Below are positions 16,201-21,870 of a stretch of 33,125 nucleotides of DNA, one piece after another (the stretch's first letter is position 1; the number at the start of each line of letters is the position of its first letter). The stretch covers positions 1 to 33,125 of the forward strand of contig JACPWC010000075.1 in NCBI GenBank assembly GCA_016197225.1. The letters run 5' to 3'. Origin of the DNA: Chloroflexota bacterium. Its GTDB lineage: Bacteria > Chloroflexota > Anaerolineae > Anaerolineales > VGOW01. The translations under genes were made by a program, and so were the position numbers. Below the pieces are notes generated by a model, which worked only from the letters and a program-made list of their open reading frames with translations, ran no database searches and had not been told where the DNA came from.

Positions 16201-16242
16201 AGACCTCGCGGGTTTTCGCGCAAGCGACCGCGAGGTCTTTTG
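16201..16242 (+). terminator. Rho-independent terminator of the oligopeptide transporter operon
   Basis: AGACCTCGCGG at 16201 pairs with CCGCGAGGTCT, followed by TTT. It lies 27 bases after the second permease stop and before moeA. The stem is 11 bases long and GC-rich. Confidence 0.8.
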
Positions 16243-16273
16243 CCTCTGCTACAATTCCGCCATCACCTACGGA

Positions 16274-18274
16274 ATGAACAAACGAAAAATCTATCTCGAA
16301 GACATCCCACTTGAAGAAGCCTGGTCACGGCTGATCGGGGCGCTGGAGGCCGCCAACCAGTGGCGGCCCTTCCCCGGTGAAACCGTCCCGGTTGGGGAAG
16401 CATTGGGCCGCGTCACTGCCGAACCGGTGTGGGCCAAACTCTCCGCCCCGCACTATCACGCCAGCGCGATGGATGGCTGGGCCGTCCGCGCCCAAAGCAC
16501 AAACGCCGCCACCGACACCGCCCCGCTCCAGCTTGCCGTGCCCGACCAGGCCCAATACGTTGACACCGGCGACCCCCTGCCCGCCTGGGCCGACGCGGTT
16601 ATTCCGATTGAGAACGTCCAGGTGTTTGAGAAGTCGCCAGACACGCAATCCCAAATCCAAAATCCAAAATCCAAAATTGAGATTCGCGCTTCCGTCGCTC
16701 CCTGGTCACACATTCGAGCGATGGGCGAAGACATGGTGGCCACCGAACTTGTCCTGCCGTCGAATCACACTCTGCGCCCGGTTGATCTGGGCGCGATTGC
16801 CGGTTGCGGCCACACCCACGTTAACGTCCGGCGCAAGCCGCGTGTCGCCGTCATCCCCACCGGCGCCGAGCTTGTCCCGGCTGGGGCCGAGGTCAAACCC
16901 GGCGACATCATCGAATACAACTCGCTCGTCCTTGCCGCCCAGGTGAAAACATGGGGCGGCCTCGCCACACGCTGGCCCATCATCCCCGACGACTTCGACA
17001 AAATCTGCGCCGCCGCGCGCGAGGCCGCGCAAACCCACGATCTCGTTCTCCTCAACGCCGGCTCCTCTGCCGGCTCCGAGGACTTCTCCGCCCTCGTCGT
17101 CGAAACGCTCGGCGCACTGCTCGTTCACGGCGTCGCCGTCCGGCCCGGCCACCCTGTCATCCTGGGAATGATCGATCAAGCCAAAACCGAAAACCCAAAA
17201 TCTCAAAATCCCAAAATCCCAATTATCGGCGTGCCGGGCTACCCCGTCTCCGCCGCCATCACCGGTGAAATTTTCGTCGAGCCTATCCTCTCGCGCTGGC
17301 TTGGCCGCGCCCCGGCCCAACCGATCCAAATGCCGGCCACCCTCAGCCGCAAAATCGCTTCGCCGATGGGCGACGACGAGTACATGCGAGTCACCGTCGG
17401 CAAAGTGGGCGACCGAATCGTCGCCACGCCCCTCGCGCGCGGCGCGGGCGTCATCACCTCGCTCGTCCGCGCCGATGGCATCGTCCGAATCCCGCGCTTC
17501 TCCGAAGGCCTGCAGGCCGGCGAGCAAGTGACGGTTCATCTCTATCGCGCGCCTGCCCAAATCGAAAACACCATCGTCGCCATCGGCTCGCACGATCTCT
17601 GTCTCGATCTGCTCGGCCAGTTTCTGGCCGAGCGCGCGCCCGGCATGAGGCTCGCCTCCGCAAACGTCGGCAGTCTCGGCGGCTTGATCGCTTTGCGGCG
17701 CGGCGAAGCTCACCTGGCCGGAACGCACCTGCTCGACCCCGAAACGGGCGAGTACAACCTCACCTACGTCAAACGTTATTTGCCCGACATGCCGGTCGCG
17801 CTCGTCACCCTCGTGGGCCGCGAACAAGGTTTGCTCGCCCAGCGCGGCAATCCCAAAAACATTCACACCCTCGCCGATCTCGCCCGCGACGACATCACCT
17901 TTGTCAACCGCCAGCGCGGCGCAGGCACACGAGTGCTGTTGGATTTCGAGATCGAAAAAATTGGATTGAAAGCAGAATCGATTCGCGGCTACGAGCGTGA
18001 GGAATATACGCACCTGGCGGTCGGGGCCGCCGTCTCTTCAGGGGTGGCCGACTGCGGACTGGGCATCCACTCTGCCGCAACCGCGCTTGAACTGGATTTC
18101 ATTCCTTTGTTCAAAGAACGTTACGACCTGGCAATTCCCGGCGCGTTCTTTGAATCATCTCTACTTAAACCACTGCTCGATGTTCTGCAAGACGGGGCCT
18201 TCCGTGAAGCGGTGAGCCGGTTGCCGGGGTATGACGTACGCAACATGGGAACGGTTGTGGCTGAGGTGCTATAA
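16274..18274 (+). CDS. moeA: Molybdopterin molybdenumtransferase (MoeA) fused to a PBP-like domain
   Basis: A 666-residue two-domain protein. Residues 1 to about 425 are MoeA, which inserts molybdate into adenylated molybdopterin. Visible are HYHASAMDGWAVRAQ, WSHIRAMGEDMVATE, RVAVIPTGAELVPAG, DIIEYNSLVLAAQ, LLNAGSSAGSEDFSALVVET, VRPGHPVILG and GVPGYPVSAAITGEIFV. The C-terminal about 240 residues form a periplasmic-binding-like domain (LASANVGSLGGLIALRRGEA, NRQRGAGTRVLLDFEI, SGVADCGLGIHSAA), a known fusion in bacteria and archaea that may sense molybdate or a cofactor. Two short in-frame insertions of heptamer repeat (at 16647 and 17181) interrupt the MoeA domain in loops. It starts at ATG 16274. 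Confidence 0.9.
   Translation: MNKRKIYLEDIPLEEAWSRLIGALEAANQWRPFPGETVPVGEALGRVTAEPVWAKLSAPHYHASAMDGWAVRAQSTNAATDTAPLQLAVPDQAQYVDTGDPLPAWADAVIPIENVQVFEKSPDTQSQIQNPKSKIEIRASVAPWSHIRAMGEDMVATELVLPSNHTLRPVDLGAIAGCGHTHVNVRRKPRVAVIPTGAELVPAGAEVKPGDIIEYNSLVLAAQVKTWGGLATRWPIIPDDFDKICAAAREAAQTHDLVLLNAGSSAGSEDFSALVVETLGALLVHGVAVRPGHPVILGMIDQAKTENPKSQNPKIPIIGVPGYPVSAAITGEIFVEPILSRWLGRAPAQPIQMPATLSRKIASPMGDDEYMRVTVGKVGDRIVATPLARGAGVITSLVRADGIVRIPRFSEGLQAGEQVTVHLYRAPAQIENTIVAIGSHDLCLDLLGQFLAERAPGMRLASANVGSLGGLIALRRGEAHLAGTHLLDPETGEYNLTYVKRYLPDMPVALVTLVGREQGLLAQRGNPKNIHTLADLARDDITFVNRQRGAGTRVLLDFEIEKIGLKAESIRGYEREEYTHLAVGAAVSSGVADCGLGIHSAATALELDFIPLFKERYDLAIPGAFFESSLLKPLLDVLQDGAFREAVSRLPGYDVRNMGTVVAEVL
16647..16680. 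repeat. Heptamer repeat inserted in frame in moeA, first site
   Basis: Four or so units of CCAAAAT or CCAAATC encode a low-complexity stretch, QSQIQNPKSKIE. It lies between two conserved MoeA blocks. The repeat is AT-rich inside a GC-rich gene. Confidence 0.8.
17181..17224. repeat. Heptamer repeat inserted in frame in moeA, second site
   Basis: Units of CCAAAAT and TCAAAAT encode KTENPKSQNPKI, placed exactly between VILG and PIIGVPGYPVS. Other MoeA proteins have a short loop here. The reading frame is kept. Confidence 0.8.
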
Positions 18275-18281
18275 TCTGCAC

Positions 18282-18656
18282 ATGCCTAAAAAGAAAGCTT
18301 TTGTCGTAGATGACAACCGCATCACCGCTGAGTCGGTTGCCAAGATGCTGACTCTGCTCGACGTTGAGTCAATTATCTGCCTCGGCTCGCGAGAGGCCAT
18401 CCAAAAACTGGCGACGACCCTGCCAGACTTTATGACTCTCGACGTGAACATGCCGGGCGTGAGCGGCATTGAAGTCCTGCGTTACATTCGCCGCGACCCG
18501 CGCACCGCCCACCTGCCGATCATCGTCATCTCGTCGGAAGCGCAAACGCAGCAACAAGCAGTGGCCCTGGCCGCCGGGGCCAACATTTTTTTGGCCAAGC
18601 CTGTGAGCTTCGAGCATCTCGAAGTTGCGGTGAAAGATGCGCTGGAGAAGAACTAA
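18282..18656 (+). CDS. Single-domain response regulator (CheY-like receiver)
   Basis: A 124-residue receiver domain with no output domain. The acidic pocket is D10-D11 (FVVDDN), the phosphoacceptor D54 (FMTLDVNMPGVSG), the switch serine is in IIVISSEAQ, and the lysine is in IFLAKPVS. It would be phosphorylated by a histidine kinase and act through protein contacts. No kinase gene is near. It begins eight bases after moeA, so co-transcription is likely, although no functional link is evident. ATG 18282 gives the normal N-terminus. The open frame further upstream overlaps moeA and is not coding. Confidence 0.9.
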   Translation: MPKKKAFVVDDNRITAESVAKMLTLLDVESIICLGSREAIQKLATTLPDFMTLDVNMPGVSGIEVLRYIRRDPRTAHLPIIVISSEAQTQQQAVALAAGANIFLAKPVSFEHLEVAVKDALEKN

Positions 18657-18695
18657 TAAAGAAGAAGCCCGGTTGATCGCCGGGCTTCTTCTTTA
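18657..18695. terminator. Bidirectional rho-independent terminator
   Basis: AAGAAGAAGCCCGG and CCGGGCTTCTTCTT form a long stem with a seven-base loop. A-runs and T-runs on each side let it end both the response regulator gene and the convergent protease gene, whose stop it overlaps. Confidence 0.9.
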
Positions 18696-19913
18696 ACCGC
18701 CCATAACTGTCAGCGGCACAGGGGTAATGACGAGGAAAAATAGAATCAGAGTCGCGATTGCCAACAGCTTGCGGCGCGTGTCGAGTTGTGTAATTTCATC
18801 CAATAGTTCGGCGTGGCGGCGGTTGAGAAAGTAAATGAGGGCCGCCCACAACCACCAGCCCGGCCAGAAGAATCCCAAACCGGCCAGCACCACCAGAATC
18901 ACCGGCAATATTTTTTCCACCCGTTTCCCAAGCAAAACGTACAAAGTGTGGCCGCCATCCAGTTGGCCGGCCGGGATCAAATTCAGGCCGGTGACCAGCA
19001 ACCCTGCCCAACCGGCCCAGGCCACCTGATCCAACAACACGTCTTCCCCGCCCAGAGGCGGCGGGGTGCTGGTAAAGAAATATCGCAACCAATAGAGCAA
19101 CGGCCCACCCGCTCCATAGCTGTAAGGCGTGGGCAATAAGCGGCCAAATACCAACGCTTTCGTCAATAGATAGATAATTGAATTGCCTTCAAGGCTAAGC
19201 CCTTGCCCAGGCGGGAAGGACGATGGGATCAGATCAATATGAGATCGCATCAGCCCAATGATGAGCACCGGAACGGCGACAACAAAGCCAGCCAGCGGTC
19301 CGGCAATACCGATATCCAACAAGATTCGCCGGTTCCGCACGGGCGCCTTCATAGCAATCACCGCGCCCAGAGTGCCGAATGGACTGATCGGGTAAGGCAT
19401 TGGGATGAAGTAGGGCAAAGTGACGGGCGCCCCGTTGAGCCGGGCCACGATATAGTGGCCGAACTCATGCGCCAGCAAAATCGAAAGCATCCCCAGCGCG
19501 AAAGGCCAGCCGGTGTAAATTTGCAACAAGGCTTGAAACAGAACCCGGCCCAGATCAGTTTCCGGCCCGTGGTAGCTGTACAACGAGCCGGTATAGAAAG
19601 CGCTGAAGACCGTCAGCACAAACAGGATCAGGTTGATCCACGGGTTGGAAGGGCGGGGGTTGATGATGCCAGGGAGGGCCTTGATGACGTGCTGACCGTC
19701 TTCGATGCGAAAGAGCGGCGTGTAATCGTGCGCGCGGAACACGTCGGCCACTCTTTCGTAGGCTTCCACTGAATCGATCCTGAGTTGGCCGCGAAAGCGA
19801 ACGGCATACTCCTGGTTGCGGCCCAGGGTCACGTCGGCCACATCCATCACCTCGGCCACCACTGCGCGAAGCGGCGCAGTAAAATCGGGCGACGATACAT
19901 ACTCGTAAGCCAT
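18693..19913 (-). CDS. Site-2-protease-type zinc metalloprotease (M50 family)
   Basis: A 406-residue membrane protease. An N-terminal soluble domain of about 90 residues precedes the first helix (INLILFVLTVFSAFYTGSL). The zinc-binding motif HEFGH is at residues 149-153, inside SILLAHEFGHYIVARLNG. The second zinc ligand lies in NLIPAGQLDGGHTLY (LDGG). At least six hydrophobic segments are visible. Members cut membrane-embedded or processed substrates such as anti-sigma factors. ATG 19913 is chosen because the longer frame runs through the neighbouring hairpin and the tRNA-Sec gene. The arrangement resembles the EGY1/S2P-like branch of M50. The substrate is unknown. Confidence 0.9.
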   Translation of the reverse strand: MAYEYVSSPDFTAPLRAVVAEVMDVADVTLGRNQEYAVRFRGQLRIDSVEAYERVADVFRAHDYTPLFRIEDGQHVIKALPGIINPRPSNPWINLILFVLTVFSAFYTGSLYSYHGPETDLGRVLFQALLQIYTGWPFALGMLSILLAHEFGHYIVARLNGAPVTLPYFIPMPYPISPFGTLGAVIAMKAPVRNRRILLDIGIAGPLAGFVVAVPVLIIGLMRSHIDLIPSSFPPGQGLSLEGNSIIYLLTKALVFGRLLPTPYSYGAGGPLLYWLRYFFTSTPPPLGGEDVLLDQVAWAGWAGLLVTGLNLIPAGQLDGGHTLYVLLGKRVEKILPVILVVLAGLGFFWPGWWLWAALIYFLNRRHAELLDEITQLDTRRKLLAIATLILFFLVITPVPLTVMGG

Positions 19914-19935
19914 GAAGTCTCCAATGTTATAAGGA

Positions 19936-19997
19936 CACCTGACAGGTCTTGTCTTGCGCTTGTTCAGCCCAAGATTCTTCGAAAGACCTGTCAGGTG
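19936..19997. repeat. Inverted repeat between tRNA-Sec and the protease gene
   Basis: CACCTGACAGGTCTT (19936-19950) and AAGACCTGTCAGGTG (19983-19997) pair perfectly over 15 bases, with a 32-base loop. It lies eight bases from the tRNA 3' end and 22 bases before the protease start. It could terminate the tRNA transcript or be a mobile palindromic repeat. Confidence 0.75.
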
Positions 19998-20004
19998 CAG
20001 GCAA

Positions 20005-20096
20005 CGGGAACGGATGGGAGTCGAACCCACCCCGGACCTGACCGGCCCGACAACGGTTTTGAAGACCGCGGACGCCACCGGACGCCAACCGCTCCC
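20005..20096 (-). tRNA. selC: tRNA-Sec (anticodon TCA)
   Basis: The 92-base minus-strand gene begins GGGAGCGG and ends CCGTTCCC followed by discriminator G, giving the eight-base-pair acceptor stem special to selenocysteine tRNA (with one G-U pair). The anticodon loop CTTCAAA has TCA at 20062-20060. A long variable arm follows, then the T-arm with GGTTCGACTCC. CCA is not encoded. Its presence implies that the organism reads some UGA codons as selenocysteine. No selA, selB or selD gene is in the window. Confidence 0.92.
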
Positions 20097-20112
20097 AACA
20101 CGAACGCTGGTG

Positions 20113-20141
20113 ATTGTAGCATATCGTTTTTTTTGAATGAA
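20113..20141 (-). promoter_or_regulatory. Possible promoter of the tRNA-Sec gene
   Basis: On the minus strand TTCATT (20141-20136) precedes TACAAT (20118-20113) by 17 bases, with a TATGC extended -10 element. The tRNA starts 17 bases after the -10 box. The -35 match is weak. Confidence 0.45.
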
Positions 20142-20163
20142 TGAGAGCGGCCTCGCGCTTTCC

Positions 20164-20192
20164 TTGACAAGCCGTTGCCCTTCAGCTAAAAT
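20164..20192 (+). promoter_or_regulatory. Consensus promoter of the tRNA cluster
   Basis: A perfect TTGACA at 20164-20169 and TAAAAT at 20187-20192 are separated by 17 bases. Transcription should begin near 20199, ten bases before tRNA-Phe, and read the Phe, Gly and Cys genes as one transcript. Confidence 0.85.
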
Positions 20193-20208
20193 GCCGCCAG
20201 TCATTCTG

Positions 20209-20281
20209 GCCGAGATAGCTCAGTTGGTAGAGCAATGCACTGAAAATGCATGGGTCCTCAGTTCAAGTCTGAGTCTCGGCA
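20209..20281 (+). tRNA. tRNA-Phe (anticodon GAA)
   Basis: A 73-base cloverleaf. The acceptor GCCGAGA pairs with TCTCGGC, the D-arm is GCTCAGTTGGTAGAGC, the anticodon stem ATGCA/TGCAT encloses CTGAAAA (GAA), and the T-arm has GTTCAAGTC. Discriminator A. CCA is not encoded. Confidence 0.95.
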
Positions 20282-20316
20282 CTCACTCGGCCAGCGCGCT
20301 TTAGCAGTCGAGTTAC

Positions 20317-20389
20317 GCGGGCTTAGTTCAGTTGGTAGAACACCTCCTTGCCAAGGAGAAGGTCGTGGGTTCGAGTCCCATAGCCCGCT
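20317..20389 (+). tRNA. tRNA-Gly (anticodon GCC)
   Basis: A 73-base cloverleaf. The acceptor GCGGGCT pairs with AGCCCGC, the anticodon stem CTCCT/AGGAG encloses TTGCCAA, and the T-arm has GTTCGAGTC. Discriminator T, as usual for bacterial glycine tRNA. CCA is not encoded. Confidence 0.95.
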
Positions 20390-20405
20390 CTGCTGTAGAC
20401 AGCCT

Positions 20406-20448
20406 ATCGCCTATCGCCCCAAGCATAAACATCAACGCGATAGGCGAT
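20406..20448. repeat. Short inverted repeat between tRNA-Gly and tRNA-Cys
   Basis: ATCGCCTATCGC (20406-20417) and GCGATAGGCGAT (20437-20448) pair perfectly over 12 bases around a 19-base AT-rich loop. It may guide processing of the tRNA transcript or be another palindromic repeat. Confidence 0.65.
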
Positions 20449-20471
20449 TTGTTATAAGCAATCAGCCCAAC

Positions 20472-20543
20472 GGCGACGTCGCCAAGTGGTAAGGCAAGGG
20501 TCTGCAAAACCCTCATTCGGCGGTTCAAATCCGCCCGTCGCCT
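20472..20543 (+). tRNA. tRNA-Cys (anticodon GCA)
   Basis: A 72-base cloverleaf. The acceptor GGCGACG pairs with CGTCGCC, the anticodon stem AGGGT/ACCCT encloses CTGCAAA (GCA), and the T-arm has GTTCAAATC. Discriminator T is the cysteine identity base. CCA is not encoded. Confidence 0.95.
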
Positions 20544-20568
20544 CTCAACTCAGGGTCTGCACCTGAAA

Positions 20569-20613
20569 GCGGCCCAGTTCCTTCCAGATTTCAAAGGAAC
20601 TGGGTCGCTTTTT
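20569..20613 (+). terminator. Rho-independent terminator of the tRNA cluster
   Basis: GCGGCCCAGTTCCTT pairs with AAGGAACTGGGTCGC (one G-T pair), followed by TTTTT. It lies 25 bases after tRNA-Cys and insulates the tRNA operon from the CRISPR region. Confidence 0.9.
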
Positions 20614-20696
20614 GGTTTAACGGCGACTCAACGAGGCGGATTGTAGAGCCAACTTGCCCGGCTCCTGAGAATATCCATCACACTATAATAGTCTAC

Positions 20697-20882
20697 ATGT
20701 CAGACTTCATCAATCGCGAACGCGAGATCGCCGGACTCAACCAAATCGCCGCCGGGCCAGACTCCCAATTTGTCATGGTGTATGGCCGGCGATACTTGAG
20801 GGCATATTGCGCTTGCCGGACTTCGAGAGAAAAGGGGGAAACTTGGCCCAACCTTCACCTACTACCTTCATCGCCACATTAG
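20697..20882 (+). pseudogene. Remnant of an AAA ATPase gene (N-terminus only)
   Basis: The first about 32 residues (MSDFINREREIAGLNQIAAG and QFVMVYGRR) match the start of archaeal-type AAA ATPases, where GRRRVGKT (the Walker A loop) normally follows. Here the match stops at GRR, just before the nucleotide-binding loop, and the rest is unrelated. The ATG lies seven bases after a perfect TATAAT box (20684-20689), which may still drive transcription of the downstream CRISPR genes. The break near 20790 looks like a deletion that joined this promoter and start to the CARF-LuxR gene region. The frame overlaps that gene's start. Confidence 0.6.
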
Positions 20883-21706
20883 GGAGCGAGGCTCAGGTCG
20901 TCACGCTGTCACTTGACCTGCTCTTGAACAAAGATGAGCCAATCACTCACGTCGTCGTGCTTCACACCGCTGCCCCGGACGGGCCAATTCAGTGGGCGCT
21001 GGACCGGTTACGAACAGAATTTGCGTCTGGCTACTATCCGCCTGCCCTGAAGTTCGCAACTGTTGAATTGCGAACCTATCTTGGGCCGCTGACTGATGTC
21101 GACTCGGCAGAGGGGGCCGAAGCCGCCTTTACTGCCATCTATCGCGCCGTCCGAGCAGAGAAACTGGCCGGGCGGCGCGTTCATTTCTCGCTGGCGGGTG
21201 GGCGAAAGACCATGTCGGTGTTTGGCATGGCGGTGGCCCAGATGCTGTTCGACGAAGGGGACAAGTTGTGGCACCTGGTCTCCTACGGCAAGTTGCTGGA
21301 AGAGAAGCGGATGCACGCCGGGCCGGGCGAAGTGCCAACCCTGGTAGAAATCCCGGTGATCCTCTGGAGCGCCGTCTCGCCGGTGCTGACCGACCTGAGC
21401 GAAATTGACGATCCGTTTGCGGCGGTTGAGCGCCAGCGCGGTCTGCGCTTGCAAGAGTCGCTGGAGTTAGCCCGGACATTTGTGCTGGGGTCGCTGTCAC
21501 CCGCCCAACGGCCTGTGGTGGAACTGCTGGTTCGGGAGGGATTGAGTGATATTGAAATTGCCGAGCGGTTGTCGCTCTCAGCGCGCACGGTGGAACACCA
21601 TTTGAGGGATGTTTATATGCTGGCCCGTGCTCGCTGGGGGTTGCCAAGTGTGAATCGGACACAATTGGTGGCATTGCTTCATTTGTACTATGCCCTCAAA
21701 CCATGA
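20843..21706 (+). CDS. NE0113-type CARF protein fused to a LuxR-type HTH domain
   Basis: A 287-residue protein with two parts. Residues 1 to about 205 match the CRISPR-associated NE0113 family: TTFIATLGSEAQVVTLSLDL, VVVLHTAAPDG, RRVHFSLAGGRKTMSVFGMA (GGRKTM at 119-124) and QMLFDEGDKLWHLVSYG. NE0113 proteins belong to the CARF-type group linked to cyclic oligoadenylate sensing or cleavage. Residues 218-287 form a LuxR/FixJ-type DNA-binding domain: LSPAQRPVVELLVREGLSDI, EIAERLSLSARTVEHHLRDV. It probably changes transcription when the signal molecule is present. I start at TTG 20843 because GGGGGA lies five bases upstream. TTG 20807 would add 12 residues. The gene precedes cas10 on the same strand. 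Confidence 0.82.
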   Translation: MAQPSPTTFIATLGSEAQVVTLSLDLLLNKDEPITHVVVLHTAAPDGPIQWALDRLRTEFASGYYPPALKFATVELRTYLGPLTDVDSAEGAEAAFTAIYRAVRAEKLAGRRVHFSLAGGRKTMSVFGMAVAQMLFDEGDKLWHLVSYGKLLEEKRMHAGPGEVPTLVEIPVILWSAVSPVLTDLSEIDDPFAAVERQRGLRLQESLELARTFVLGSLSPAQRPVVELLVREGLSDIEIAERLSLSARTVEHHLRDVYMLARARWGLPSVNRTQLVALLHLYYALKP

Positions 21707-21820
21707 TTCAGTACAAATGTCTATGACTTGGCGACGCCCGCCTATTCCCTTTAGGGCAGAAAAAGGGTATCTTGTTCAACGTGTTGTTCGAAATTGGGGG
21801 AAAGTACGCATGACAAGAGG

Positions 21821-21844
21821 TGCGTCACCCATTACACTGACGCA
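21821..21844. promoter_or_regulatory. Palindrome upstream of cas10, candidate operator
   Basis: TGCGTCA (21821-21827) and TGACGCA (21838-21844) form a perfect seven-base dyad with a ten-base spacer. It ends 26 bases before the cas10 ATG. LuxR-type domains bind two-fold dyads of about this size. The neighbouring CARF-LuxR protein is the natural candidate to bind it. Binding is inferred. An RNA hairpin in the cas10 leader is the alternative. Confidence 0.5.
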
Positions 21845-21870
21845 AGTACCGGTAAAACCAAGGAGGCTAA

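Noticed and set aside
16706-18013. A 435-residue minus-strand frame opposite moeA
   Set aside because: Shadow frame. The sense strand shows all MoeA and PBP motifs.
19914-20204. Upstream extension of the protease reading frame
   Set aside because: The extension runs through the 15-base hairpin and the tRNA-Sec gene. ATG 19913 gives the normal N-terminus.
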